Origin: Microglena sp. YARC
Taxonomy: Eukaryota > Chlorophyta > Chlorophyceae > Chlamydomonadales > Chlamydomonadaceae
Direction: 5' to 3'
Assembly: GCA_022414725.1 (NCBI GenBank)
Contig: CM039464.1
Span: 31,174,109-31,238,108 of the forward strand
DNA: 64,000 nucleotides
Below, in pieces: positions 42,828 to 53,381 of this stretch. The stretch's first letter is position 1. Each line of letters opens with the position of its first letter. The notes beneath the pieces were generated by a model that searched no databases, had not been told where the DNA came from, and worked only from the letters and a program-made list of their open reading frames with translations. The position numbers and the translations under genes were made by a program.

Positions 42828-42890
42828 CGAGTGCTTATATACATCTTGCAAGATGTATATAAGCACTCGCAGCCTGTATAGTTCAACAAG
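42828..42890. repeat. 42-bp perfect palindrome and right arm of a longer foldback
   Basis: 42828-42869 is a perfect inverted repeat with 21-bp arms (CGAGTGCTTATATACATCTT then G, and its complement). With the left segment at 35744-35766 it forms arms of at least 33 bp with one mismatch, centred between 42848 and 42849. GCGGT lies on both sides, so it may be a small foldback element inserted in the tandem array. Confidence 0.88.
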
Positions 42891-43560
42891 CGGTAGACTA
42901 GGTCAGGGTCTATGGTGGTACACGCACTGCAGGTACTACTAGTAGCGCTAATTGGCACACATGTGGCTCATGACCTGGCTGGTAGTCACCCAGTCTGGTC
43001 ACGCAGCCTACGCTTGCCCTATGACCCCTATGTGACACGTTACACTACGGCCATATGCCATAGCATAACACTATGCAGTGGACAGACTTCCCGACTGTTG
43101 TTGAAAATCAATGTGCTCATTAAGGGGAGCAAGAAGAGGGAACCACAGCTGTCCAACTGATGTGTGATGCCACCAGCATGCAATATGCAGTGCAGATTTT
43201 TCGCTTGTCTGGTGGACAGTTATCAACGGCATGTTGTGCTGCTGCTGTGCAAGGACTCTCACCATGCTATGCTGTGGACGGACTGCCCAACTGTCATTGG
43301 AAATCTGTAGGCTCAATATTAGGATCAAGAAGTCTGTATTTTCACTACTGGGATCACAGGCACACAGCCGCCCAACTGGTGTGTGTTGCCACCAGCATGC
43401 AATAGTCAGTGCAGATTTTTCATTGTCTGCTGGACAAAGTTATCAACCGCATGCTGTGATGCTGTTGTGCAAGGACACACACCATGCTATATAGTGGACG
43501 GACTACCTAACTGTCATTGGAAATCTGTATCTCTCTTAGGAGTTCTAAGCCATGTAGGTG
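42882..43560. repeat. 433-bp tandem array, right part
   Basis: Resumes with GCGGTAGACTAGGTCAGGG. Further diverged copies of the exon-14 end occur at about 43212 (GACAGTTATCAACGGCATG) and 43430 (CTGGACAAAGTTATCAACCG). Confidence 0.85.
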
Positions 43561-45071
43561 TCACTGGAAATCTATATCACTCTTGGGAGTTCTAAGCCAT
43601 GTAGCCGAGCAAAATTGCATATAATATGTTTAATTCTTTTAAATGGAGGTGTAACTAACTCTGGGTGTATCTATTTGTATAGTCAAATGTATCGGTGGAC
43701 ACCTTTTGTCGAGGCCTCCTCACGAGTTGCCTTGCATGTTGTATTTTGTTGATCCGTTATTTTTTCGTTGGAAGTTGTGTTGAGTTGCGTTCCACCGATA
43801 TTGATGCCCATTAATGCATTGACTGCAAATATTGAACTTGAACTAGGGTACATAGCTTCAGCCAGCAATTTTGATGCTCGCCGTTTTCGGCAGTACAGAA
43901 CAATACCAGGAAAAATTAAACGCCAACAAATCATATTTGTTATTTTTCGTTTTGTTTACTACAATATATGTAATGCATATTGTGCGATCATCATTAATTC
44001 ATCGTATAGCTGTGCGTCTCCGTGCAGGTGGGTGCACTACCTAGTGAACGTGGCAGACGTACCCAAACTGTCCTCATATAAGAACGTTTACAGTGTCCAA
44101 TATCTCAGTAGCTCTCCCACCACCCATCAAGAATATCAAATAGTTGTGTGCCTCTGGGGGATTGTGTCGCCCCTTCTTGATGTCTGCTATTGATTATATT
44201 ACGTTACCACCAAATAGCTCTTCCGGTAGAGTCGTAGTTCTGAGTAGATGGGAATTCTAGGCTTAAGTGTGCTTCGTCCTCTACTATAGTCATATCGCAG
44301 CGCATGCAAATTCTCTTCTCTCTTCATATATATTATGAATTTATGATTATTAGCTCGTGCCCCAGAAATTACACTCAGAGTATGAGCCCCCACTCTAAAC
44401 TTGGTGGGCTCATGCTTCACGAAGTAAGCTTTCATTTTATGTCTGCCACCCCGCTTCCAGATCCAAGAGACAAGCGCCATTTTACGCCTCGTGAAGAGGT
44501 ATAGAGCTGTACAAATCTACAGACAGAGCTGTATACACACATACCGTTGTACACAGCAGATTGTAACAGTTCAAATCTGCATACCGGTATAGAGCTGTAC
44601 ATATCTAACTGAAGAGCTGTAAACCTTTCTTGTGTCAAGTAGTGCCTGGACCTCATGAAGGGCATAATGAAAATATTGATAGTCCAAGAGATCGATAGAG
44701 CGTGTTACCGGTAGCAAGACTACGTCTTTGAGCTCACAATTTGAATGTTGAATCAGATAGGAGTACCGCTCGTTCTGGGAGATTTTGCAGGGGCGGTTAT
44801 TGTGGTTTATGGTAGAAGAGTGGTAAAGGATAAAATGCATTTCATGTTAGAATGTCCTTGCTACTCGGAGCCTGCTCTGAGAATATTAACATGATTTTTG
44901 AGGAATTGAAATTTTAACCTGAATTGGTTGATGAAGACACCAGCATGAAGCTGGTCACGAATCCTGATTCCTTTGAAATATGGAAATCCATTATACATAG
45001 TATTAAAACATGCGATAAGAATAGCACAAATACATTATCCTCCCATGTGGTAAAACGATTGAGTAATAGTT
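43561..45071. other. Spacer between the DUF3638-type gene and gene 2
   Basis: AT-rich sequence. A CAG followed by an open frame at 44031 (WVHYLVNVADVPKL) is a possible exon, but it does not join in phase to exon 14. Short repeats around AGAGCTGTACA at 44505-44630. Nothing else recognised. Confidence 0.4.
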
Positions 45072-45221
45072 GTATAATTAAATTATCACTGTAGCACGAA
45101 CTCAGCCCCCCTGCTGGTAAAGCAATTGTTTGGGGGTTAGTTCATCATTTAGTAAAGCCTTCCTGTCACGGTTGAGAAAGTCTCTTTATCCTATTTGCCC
45201 TACCCCTGGACTACATACATA
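45072..45221 (+). repeat. SINE-B copy
   Basis: Near full length: AATTATCACTGTAGCACGAA, TTGTTTGGGGGTTAGTTCAT, CCTTCCTGTCACGG, CCCTACCCCTGGACT, then CATA-type tail. Confidence 0.75.
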
Positions 45222-45350
45222 CATGAGATGCAACTAGTTTCAAAATCTGTGCCTGCCACGCACCCAGACCCTCTGAGATGCAACGTACCCCCCCAAATCT
45301 GTGTCTGTGACGCAACACACAGCAAATAAAAAAAACCTGGTGCCAATGTG

Positions 45351-45527
45351 TAGGGACAGGCATATCATATGATTTTGACCAAAGGCGAGTATGATATCAT
45401 ACGATATCATACAAATTGGATCATATGATACATGAATATGTATATAAATGTATATAAATGGTTACTTTGGCCCTGTCAGACTGCCGGCATCATATGATAT
45501 CATATGATATCGTATTGCCGTTCCCTA
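45351..45527. mobile_element. hAT-type MITE, copy 3
   Basis: 177 bp, TAGGGACAGGC to GCCGTTCCCTA, with a perfect 8-bp duplication CCAATGTG at 45343-45350 and 45528-45535. Longest copy, opposite in orientation to copy 1. Confidence 0.93.
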
Positions 45528-45921
45528 CCAATGTGGCATCAACACAACAGGGTGCAAGCAGGCGTTTTCCCCGTTATTGAGCCCCCCCCCCCCTCTTATA
45601 GCTATTCTGGTTTCGGAGCTATCTGGATCGAGTAGATTCATAGCTATTCATAGCTGTATCCAAGTGCAGGTCATGCGATGGAGTTGCTGCCATCGATTCA
45701 TGGCCGATCCCTACCCCTCCAGAATGAAGGCGCCTGGTCCTCACAACCAAGCACATCAGCAGCAGGGTTTTCCAAAGGTCATGTTTCACTTCTCGAGCAC
45801 AGATTTTTTATGGGCAGTATGTTGGAACACAGCAATTATGGCTCATGAGACTGCATGCAAAGTAGATTTAGGCTAATGAATCATTTTGGCTCATGATCTG
45901 CTGGTGCCAAACCTAATGGTG

Positions 45922-46839
45922 CTACCCTAAATCTGGACCTGCTGGCTCTTCACCTCGACCTTCTAATGCCAGAGCTGGAGCTGCTGGTTCTAGACCTGCT
46001 GATGCTAGACTTGGATCTGCTGATGCTAGACCTGCTGATACTATACCTGGATCTGCTGGTGCTAGACCTGCTGGTGCCACACCTGATGGTGCTACACCTG
46101 GACCTGCTGGCTCTGCACCTCCATCTTCTAATGCCAGAGCTGGAGCTGCTGGTTCTAGACCTGCTGGTGCTACACCTAGACCTGAATCTACTGGTGCCAC
46201 GTCTGATGGTGCTACATCTGGACCAGCTGGCTCTTCACCTCGAACTTCTAATGCCAGAGCTGGAGCTGGAGCTGCTAGTGCTAGACCTGCTGATGCTACT
46301 CCTAGACCTGCTGATGCTACACCTGGATCTGCTGGTGCTAGACCTGCTGATGCTACACCTGGATCTGCTGGTGCTAGACCTGCTGATGCTACACCTGGAT
46401 CTGCTGGTGCTAGACCTGCTGGTGCTACACCTGGATCTGCTGGTGCTAGACCTGCTGATGCTACACCTGGATCTGCTGGTGCTAGACCTGCTGGTGCTAA
46501 ACCTGATAGTGCTACCATACATCAGGACCTGCTGGCTCTTCACCTCGTCCTTCTAATGTCAGAGCTGGAGCTGGAGCTGGAGCTGCTAGTGCTAGACCTG
46601 CTGATGCTACTCCTAGACCTGCTGATGATACACCTGGATCTGCTGGTGCTAGATCTGCTGGTGCTAAACCTGATAGTGCTACCATACATCAGGACCTGCA
46701 GGCTCTTCACCTCGTCCTTCTAATGCCAGAGCTGGAGCTGGAGCTGCTAGTGCTAGACCTGCTGATGCTACTCCTAGAACTGCTGATGCTACACCTGGAT
46801 CTGCTGGTGCTAGACCTTCTGGTGCTAAACCTGATAGTG
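45922..46839 (-). repeat. 39-bp coding-type minisatellite downstream of gene 2
   Basis: Units of 39 bp encode 13-residue repeats (PADPGVASAGLAP) on the minus strand, inside blocks of about 165 bp that each contain an in-frame stop (GPDVW-stop or GPDLG-stop). They are degenerate tandem copies of the 3' end of the gene 2 last exon. The plus-strand frame through them is also open (Leu/Asp-rich) but has no sign of being a gene. Confidence 0.75.
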
Positions 46840-48984
46840 CTACCATACATCAGGACCTGCTGGCTCTTCACCTCGTCCTTCTAATGCCAGAGCTGGATCT
46901 GCTGGTGCTGGAGCAAAACCTGATGGTGCTACACCTGGACCTGCTGGCTCTTCACCTTGTCCTTCTAACGCCAGAGCTATAGCTGGAGCTGCTAGTGCTA
47001 GACCTGCTGGTGCTACACCTAGCCCTGCTGATGCTGGTGCTAGACCTGCTGGTGATAAACCCAGACCTGCTGGTGCTACACCTAGACCTGCTGATGCTAC
47101 ACCTAGATCTACTGGTGCTAGACCTGCTGGTGCAACACCTGATGTCGCTACACCTTGACCTGCTGGTGCCAGAGCTGGAGCTGCTGGTTCTAGACCTGCT
47201 GGTGCTAGACCTACTACTTCTGGTGCTAGACCTGGAACTCCTTCTGGTGCTAGACCTGGAACAACTTCTGATGCTAGACCTTGAACTTGTGGTGCTAGAC
47301 CTGTAGCTGCAGCCTCAAGGCCATCCCTGACCCCACTCCCGAGATTAACTTCAGCTGCTGGGCTAGAGCCACCAGCAGCTCCAAGACCAGCTTGACTTGA
47401 AGTTGGTGCCCCCCAGTCTATCCCTGCACCCTTGCCAGGATCAAGCGCACTTGTAAGCACAGCCCCAGGATAAGGACAAGTCCCCCTTGACTGCGTCAAG
47501 CCGTGGGCACAGTTGGAGGCCAGTAGGGCATCAGGCAGAATATAACCGTCATGGGTGCTGCTTAGTCCGGCTGTCAAGTTTTCAGTGGATGGTACGATGG
47601 ATAGATTCCCTGACCCAGGCATGGTCTCGGATGGATGGCCTGCCCCAGGGATGGTCTGGGATGGATGGCCTGCCCCAGACATGGTCTCCGATGCATGGCC
47701 TGCCCCAGACATGGTCTCCGATGCATGGCCTGACTCAGGCATGGTCTCGGATGGATGGCCTGACTCAGGCATGGTTTCGGATGTATGTGCTGCCCCAGGG
47801 ATGGCAAGAGATGGATGGCCTGCCCCAGGCATGGTCTGGGATAGATGGGCTGACTCAGGCATGGTCTCGGATGCATGGCCTAACCTAGGCATGGCATGAG
47901 ATGGATGGCCTGCCCTAGCCATGGTCTGGGATACATGGGCTGGCCCAGGGATGGCATTAGATGGATGGCCTGCCCCAGCCATGGTTTTGGTTGCATGGCC
48001 TGCCCCAGCCACAGCTTGAGACGCAGCAGCTGCTGCAACAGAGGCAAACTGAGGATCAGTCATTGCTGTAGCTGTTGTATACAGATCTGCATTATGGGCG
48101 AGGGTCACAGCTGTTGTACCCCCTGGTGCACCATAGGCAGCTTGTGGCACATACAGTGCAGTAGCTGTAGAATTTAGCCCTGTTGTAGTGTTAAGGGGCA
48201 CAGCTGAAGCAGTAGGAGCCAGTGCTGAAGCCAAAGCGGACTGAATCACAGCCATAGCTATTGCTATAGTATAAGGCTCTGCATTTTGTGCGAGGGTCAG
48301 AGCTGAAGCAGTGGGATCCCGTAGCGCAGGAGAGCCAGACTGAGGCGCAGGCAGTGCTGTAGCAGTAGCAGTAGCATTAAGTTCTGTGGCAGTGTTGAGG
48401 TCGGCAGCTGAAGTAGCTGGAGCCCCTAGCGCAAGAGACACAGAGAGAGGAACAGGCAGTGGTGCAGCTGTACTAGAAGGCTCGGTATAATCGATGAGGG
48501 TCACAACTGAAGCAGTAGGAGCCAGTGCTGAAGCCAAAGCAGACCGAATCACCGCCATAGCTCTAGCTGCAGTATTCGGCTCTGCGATATGGGCGTACGG
48601 CGATATGGGCGTGGGGCGATATGGGGGTGTTAAAGCTGAAGGAGTTGGAGCTCCTAGGGCAAGAGAGCCTGCTCGTGGCACAGGCGGTACTGTAGCTGTT
48701 ATAGAAGGCTCCGCGTTTTGGGAGAGGGTGACAGCTGACACAGCAGAGGCCGCTGCTTCTGGATGAAAAGGTGTTAAGCCACCAAGAAAGAGTCCCACCG
48801 CAGTCCTGTATCCTTCAGTTCTTTTGTTCGCCTTCATTGCCCCAGGCAAGTCCTTTCCGAGTCGGCTCCTAGTCAGCGGGGGTTTATTGAGGGATGCACA
48901 CTTGTCTATAATGGCTTGGAAAGCCACGTCTTCAGTAGGCGAGAGCTGCACTGCACGAGCGAGAAAGAGTTGCCAATCTTCTTT
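46840..48984 (-). CDS. Gene 2, last recognised exon: Ala/Pro/Gly-rich repetitive tail
   Basis: 715 codons including the stop, starting after a CTGCAG acceptor. The first about 60 residues are ordinary protein (KEDWQLFLARAVQLSPTEDV, then AIIDKCASLNKPPL and RTAVGLFLGGLTPF). An Ala/Ser/Thr/Pro-rich stretch follows, then about 14 ten-residue repeats of the type GAGHPSETMP (47.6-48.0 kb), then PAGLAPADPG-type repeats to the stop. It joins in phase 0 to the exon ending at 49650. The family is unknown. The repeats resemble extracellular or cell-wall Pro/Ala-rich tails, but no signal peptide is seen. The repeats carry no internal stops, consistent with selection on the frame. Confidence 0.6.
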   Translation of the reverse strand, partial: KEDWQLFLARAVQLSPTEDVAFQAIIDKCASLNKPPLTRSRLGKDLPGAMKANKRTEGYRTAVGLFLGGLTPFHPEAAASAVSAVTLSQNAEPSITATVPPVPRAGSLALGAPTPSALTPPYRPTPISPYAHIAEPNTAARAMAVIRSALASALAPTASVVTLIDYTEPSSTAAPLPVPLSVSLALGAPATSAADLNTATELNATATATALPAPQSGSPALRDPTASALTLAQNAEPYTIAIAMAVIQSALASALAPTASAVPLNTTTGLNSTATALYVPQAAYGAPGGTTAVTLAHNADLYTTATAMTDPQFASVAAAAASQAVAGAGHATKTMAGAGHPSNAIPGPAHVSQTMARAGHPSHAMPRLGHASETMPESAHLSQTMPGAGHPSLAIPGAAHTSETMPESGHPSETMPESGHASETMSGAGHASETMSGAGHPSQTIPGAGHPSETMPGSGNLSIVPSTENLTAGLSSTHDGYILPDALLASNCAHGLTQSRGTCPYPGAVLTSALDPGKGAGIDWGAPTSSQAGLGAAGGSSPAAEVNLGSGVRDGLEAAATGLAPQVQGLASEVVPGLAPEGVPGLAPEVVGLAPAGLEPAAPALAPAGQGVATSGVAPAGLAPVDLGVASAGLGVAPAGLGLSPAGLAPASAGLGVAPAGLALAAPAIALALEGQGEEPAGPGVAPSGFAPAPADPALALEGRGEEPAGPDVW

Positions 48985-49036
48985 CTGCAGGGGGTGATTT
49001 GAAGGTGGTGATTCAGGTGGTGATTTTAAGTTTTAT

Positions 49037-49560
49037 TCAGGGATGCGCACTTTTCTAGAATGGCTTGGAAAGCTAGGTCTTCACTTGGCGAGTGCTGCAC
49101 TGCTCAAGCGAGAAAAAGTCAACAATCTTCTTTCTGCAAGTGGTGATTTGAAGGTAAAGATGTGAGGTGGCGGTTTTTAGTTTTATTCAGGGATGCGCAA
49201 ATCTCTATAATGGCTTGAAAGCTAAGTCTTCACTTGGCGAGTACTGCACTGCACAAGCGAGAAAGAGTTGCCAATCTTCTTTCAGCAGGTGGTGATTTGA
49301 AGGTGGTGATTCAGGTGGTGATTTCAAGTTGTATTCAGGGATGCGCACTTTTCTATAATGGCTTGGAAAGCCACGTCTTCAGTAGGCGAGAGCTGCACTG
49401 CTTGAGCGAGAAAGAGTTGCCAATCTTCTTTCTGTAGGAGGTGATTTGAGGTGGTGACGCATGTGGTGATGCATGTGGTGATTTTAAGTTTTATTCAGGG
49501 ATGCGCACTTCTCTTCAATGGCTTGGTAAGCGAAGACCTCACTTGTAGCGTAACCAAAAA
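49037..49560 (-). repeat. Four degenerate copies of the gene 2 KEDWQ exon start
   Basis: On the minus strand, AAGATTGGCAACTCTTTCTC, then the LSPTEDV-like and CASLNK-like coding sequence, recurs at about 49041-49140, 49191-49290, 49340-49440 and 49498-49560, period about 150 bp. All lie in the intron upstream of the real exon (48890-48984). They carry the acceptor region but have lost the reading frame. Confidence 0.88.
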
Positions 49561-49649
49561 CTCTTTGCTTTGGCAAAGGGTTAAATATCCGCACAACCCA
49601 GACACCAAAAATACCACAGCTGCCACATCCCCTCAGGCTTCCAACTTAC

Positions 49650-50036
49650 GTGTTTGACTTGCAGCTGCTTACAACCTCCAATCGTGCTCCAGTCGAACCT
49701 CTCAAACAGGGCCTCCAAGTCATTGCACGCACTGAAGTCAGGCAAGCGGGTGAGAGGAGACCCGAAGCTGGTGGACGCAGCACCTACAGACTCGTCCTCC
49801 TCCCTAGCCCTCTTGTTTGATGTGCTGGATGGACCGGCCCCACTAGCATCTGCACTTTTGGTCACATGCCTGAACGCGGTAGCATAGCGAAACCACTCTT
49901 CATCCATAGCTGCGTTATACATGCCCTTGGATTCAAGGAATCCTCGAAACGATGCGGGCAGGCGGACAGGCAGGCCGACAGGCGAAGTGGCCATCACATC
50001 TAGCAGGATGTTGGAGATGGGTGTCATATGGCACAC
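49650..50036 (-). CDS. Gene 2, middle exon (129 codons)
   Basis: Acceptor GCAG before GTGTGCCATATGACACC, donor CAC then GTAAGT, phase 0 on both sides. It encodes VCHMTPISNILLDVMATSPV, LPASFRGFLESKGMYNAAMD, EEWFRYATAFRHVTKSAD, a Ser/Gly-rich linker with KRAREEDE (a possible basic nuclear-localisation-like patch) and LEALFERFDWSTIGGCKQLQ. I do not recognise the family. Confidence 0.65.
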
Positions 50037-50105
50037 CTGCCAAGTGTGATGTTCAAATCTTAGTTAGTTAAATTATAGGTTAGTTTAATTAGTTAAATGA
50101 ATTTA

Positions 50106-50999
50106 CTCCTCATCCATAGCCCCGTCATACAAGCCGTTTGATTACAGGAATCCTGGGAATAATGTAGGCAGGCTTACAGGCGAAGTGGCTATCACATCTA
50201 GTAAGATGTTGGAGATTGGTGTCATATCGCACACCTGCAAAGTTTGATATTCAAATCTTAATAAGTTAAATGAGAAGTTAGTTAAATTAGATAAATACAT
50301 TCACTCCTCAGCCATGGCCCCCTTATACCAGCCCATGTATTAAAGGAATCCTCAAAACAATGTAGGCTGGCTTACAGGCAAAGTGGCCATCACATCTAGT
50401 TAGATGTTGGAGATGGGTGCCATATGGCACACCTGACAAGTTTGATGTTCAAATCTTAGTCAATTAAATGATAAGTTAGTTGAATTAGTTAACAAAATTC
50501 ACCCCGATTGTATATCCCCCATCACACCAGCCCATTTATTCAAGAAATCCTTGAAACAATGTAGGCAGGTCGTTAGGCAAAGTGGCCATCACAGCTAGCA
50601 AGATGTAGGAGAATGGTGCCATATCGCACAGCTGCCAAGTTTGATGTTCAATTCTTAGTTAGTTAAATGAGCTAAATTAAATGACTCCTCATCCACAGCC
50701 CCCTCATACCAGCCCATTTATTCAAGAAATCCTTGAAACAATGTAGGCAGGTCGATAGGCAAAGTGGCCATCACAGCTAGCAAGATGTAGGAGAATGGTG
50801 TCATATCGCACAGCTGCCAAGTTTGATGTTCAATTCTTAGTTAGTTAAATGAGCTAAATTAAATGACTCTTCATCCACAGCCCCCTCATACCAGCCCATG
50901 TACTCAAGAAATCCTTGAAACAATGTAGGCAGGCCAACAGGCGAAGTGGCCATCACATCTAGCAAGATGTTGGAGATGGGTGTCATATAGCACAGCTGC
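50106..50999 (-). repeat. Five degenerate copies of the gene 2 middle-exon start
   Basis: Units of about 190 bp each contain a decayed copy of the exon segment from GTGTGCCATATGACACC to the MDEE region, at about 50106-50237, 50305-50432, 50498-50635, 50686-50816 and 50868-50999, separated by AT-rich AGTTAGTTAAATGA spacers. All lie upstream of the real exon and carry acceptor-like CAG ends. Confidence 0.9.
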
Positions 51000-51676
51000 C
51001 AAGTTTGATGTTCAATTCTTAGTTAGTTGAATGATAAGTTAGTTGAATTTTAGGAGTGAAATTATGTGGGAGAGATTTCAGGTCATCAGTCACGTTCTTC
51101 AATTGGCGATGGCAGACCATGGTACTACATTTGTCAATTTTGGTTGCGCTTTTGACGCAACTGCCTCCTTTTGGGCTGTGCTTTTGACTCAACTGAAAAC
51201 GGAAATCTGCGCACTGCGCCCAGAGGGGGTTTAAAATTTGCGTCAATCGCACAGTTGGGCTCTAAACCTGGCTGTTAGCTTGTCAGGGGAGAAGCCTAGA
51301 AGCTGCTGCTCCTAGAAGGAAATCACTGCGTAGGCCTAGGCAAAAACATGCACACAGACCTGTTTTAGCATGCTCAACACAACCTCCCCATCAGGACCAC
51401 TCAACACTGGTCCCCACTTGCTATGTAGTACTTACCCACGCTGGCGAGAAATGTTGAAAATAATAGCAAGTTGCACGTTGGGAAGTTCTGAGCAAGCTTC
51501 TCTGCACTGTTGGCCACATTTGTATTTGTATTTTATTTTTGGGCATGATGTTCACAAGTCCCCCTTGGCTCTGTCAAGCTGCGGGTACATTTGGAGTCTA
51601 GTAGGGCACCAGGAAAATGTAGTCATCATCAACGTCATCGTCATCATCACATGAAATAAAAATAACACACACACAC
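51000..51676. repeat. Gene 2 intron with a degenerate copy of the preceding exon's 3' end
   Basis: 51356-51505 repeats, with mismatches, the exon segment 51677-51835 (CCTGTTTTAGCATGCTCAAC, CCATCAGGACCACTCAACAC, TTGCACGTTGGGAAGTTCTG). A repeat-E copy with an ATC tract lies at 51544-51650. The open frame at 51043-51234 has no recognised homology. Confidence 0.7.
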
Positions 51677-51983
51677 CTGTTTTAGCATGCTCAACACAAG
51701 CTCCCCATCAGGACCACTCAACACAGGGCCCCCACTCGCTATGTAGTACTTCCCCAGGCTGTTGGGTGATGTTGAAAAGAACAACATATTGCACGTTGGG
51801 AAGTTCTGAGCCAGCCTCTCCACAGTTTTGGCCACATGCAACTTCTTGGAGCTCTGCATGGCTGAGAATTTGAGGCTTTGCTGATGGTCGGTGAGGTCGT
51901 AGACGTTTCCACAGCCGATGACTCGTATGCTCTGGGTAGCGCCCGCTGCGCAAGGGAGCTGCCGGTTATCATCTGCACTGGCT
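51677..51983 (-). CDS. Gene 2, first recognised exon
   Basis: Open from an acceptor-like GCAG (51984-51985) to CAG then GTGTGTG, ending in phase 0. It encodes ASADDNRQLPCAAGATQSIR, VIGCGNVYDLTDHQQSLKFS, KLHVAKTVERLAQNFP, NMLFFSTSPNSLGKYYIASG and GPDGELVLSMLKQ. No family recognised. The upstream exon boundary is obscured by the tandem copies at 51984-52330, whose most upstream coding segment reads PDVFALLAAFVNPNNANQ. Confidence 0.6.
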
Positions 51984-52330
51984 CTGCGCACGGGATAAGT
52001 ATGTTGATTGGCATTGTTAGGGTTGACAAAAGCGGCAAGCAGTGCAAATACATCTGGAGATGTTGTAAATGTCTCCACAGCCAAGGACTCGTAGGCTCTG
52101 GGTAGCGCCTGCTGAGCCAGGGAGCTACCGGTTATCATCTGCACTGGCTCTGCACACGGGATACGTACGTTGATTGGCATTGTTAGGGTTGACAAAAGCG
52201 GCAAGCAGTGCAAATACATCTGGAGATGTCGTATATGTTTCCACAGCCGATGACTCGTAGGCTCTGGGTAGCGCCTGCTGAGCCAGGGAGCTGCCGGTTA
52301 TCATCTGCACTGGCTCTGCACACAATGGGT
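51984..52330 (-). repeat. 166-bp tandem duplication of gene 2 exon sequence
   Basis: Two further copies of the segment from TCTCCAGATGTATTTGCACT to AGCCTACGAGTC(A/C) lie upstream of the first recognised exon, 166 bp apart. Because 166 is not a multiple of three, one long ORF passes through successive copies in two different frames without a stop. Confidence 0.85.
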
Positions 52331-52719
52331 ATGTTTTATGTAGGTATGTAGGTTTTATGCACCGATGTATGTTTAATGTACGTATGTCAGTTTTATGCAC
52401 GGATGTATGTTTTGTTAGTTTGTCTGTTTGTCTGTTTGCACGTTTTGTGTATGTATGATACAGTCCAGGGGTAGCGGCATAAGTTTAGGGACTTGTCCAC
52501 CTAAAAAAAAACGTTATCCATCAATTGCACTACATGGTCCTCGGCAGTTCATTGTGGGCCCGAGACAAGCCCGCTCCACAACATCCGAGAGGGGTCTTCC
52601 AACAAATCATCAATAATAGAAAGGCAATATTGCAGCAAGCAAGCAAGATTGCAGCGAACAAGCAAGATTGCAGCAAGCAAGCATGGTTATGAGCACCAAT
52701 CCCCTATCGCATGCATGTT
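52331..52719. other. Repeat-rich upstream region of gene 2
   Basis: ATGTATGT-type short repeats (52330-52460), a SINE-B 3' fragment (about 52459-52500, minus), a repeat-C copy (52534-52612, minus), and GCAAGCAAGATTGCA short repeats (52630-52690). Confidence 0.65.
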
Positions 52720-52856
52720 GCAAAATCTAATCCAATCGTAGCGCTGGAACCACTGATGAATTCCAGCTTCATCGGATTAATCTGATATTAAGAGCAGCAT
52801 ATGTTGGGCAGTTGCAATTCACAGTGCTAGCACCTCCCAGCAAACACTGAAATAAG
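52720..52856 (+). repeat. Repeat-F copy 1
   Basis: About 137 bp matching 54610-54752: GCATGTTG..., CGTTGCGCCGGA-like start, ATTAATCTGATATTAA, GGGCAGTTG, CAGTGCTAGCACCTCCCAGC, AAAC. A dispersed repeat of unknown class. Confidence 0.7.
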
Positions 52857-52867
52857 AAAGTGCTATA

Positions 52868-53003
52868 TTCACTGTTTCGCGAACCGTCGATAAAACGATT
52901 GGTTGAGTTTCAGTTCATCAGTGCTTCTTATTTTTAGCCCCTCCTGTTATCATGGCTGGGCATGACCCTTTAGCCTATTTGGCTACCCCTGGACTGTAGC
53001 AAC
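52868..53003 (+). repeat. SINE-B copy
   Basis: TTCACTGTTTCGCGAACCGT, AAAACGATTGGTTGAG, TTTCAGTTCATCAG, TAGCCCCTCCTGTTATC, TTTGGCTACCCCTGGACTGT. Confidence 0.72.
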
Positions 53004-53199
53004 AAACATGTTGGTGCTAGGTGGACTCTTACCCAGGAACAGACTGCCGCTGTCTCGATTTTGTTGGCTGGGGCACAGGTGGGAAGGGGGACAGGGGCAC
53101 CGATGCAGGCTGCGCGGACAACCGCTTCTTCGTCATCCTCTGCATGTATGTATGCGCATATGTATGTGTGTGTGTGTGTGTCTGTCTGTCTGTCTGTCT

Positions 53200-53350
53200 A
53201 TATGTATATATGTATGTATGTATGTATGCGTGTATGCTTGTATGTATGTATGTATGTATGTATGTATGTATGTATGTATGTATGTATGTATGTATGTATG
53301 CATGTATGTATGTGTGTGTGTGTGTGTTCCCATTGTATGCTTGCGTGTAG

Positions 53351-53381
<31 letters not shown>

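Noticed and set aside
44031..44193. Further exon of the DUF3638-type gene (WVHYLVNVADVPKL)
   Set aside because: The acceptor is plausible, but the phase does not match exon 14 (phase 1 gives an early stop) and no family similarity was recognised.
45966..46556. Plus-strand Leu/Asp-rich 196-codon ORF
   Set aside because: It is the complement of the 39-bp minisatellite that codes on the minus strand; no start context, splice signals or non-repetitive part.
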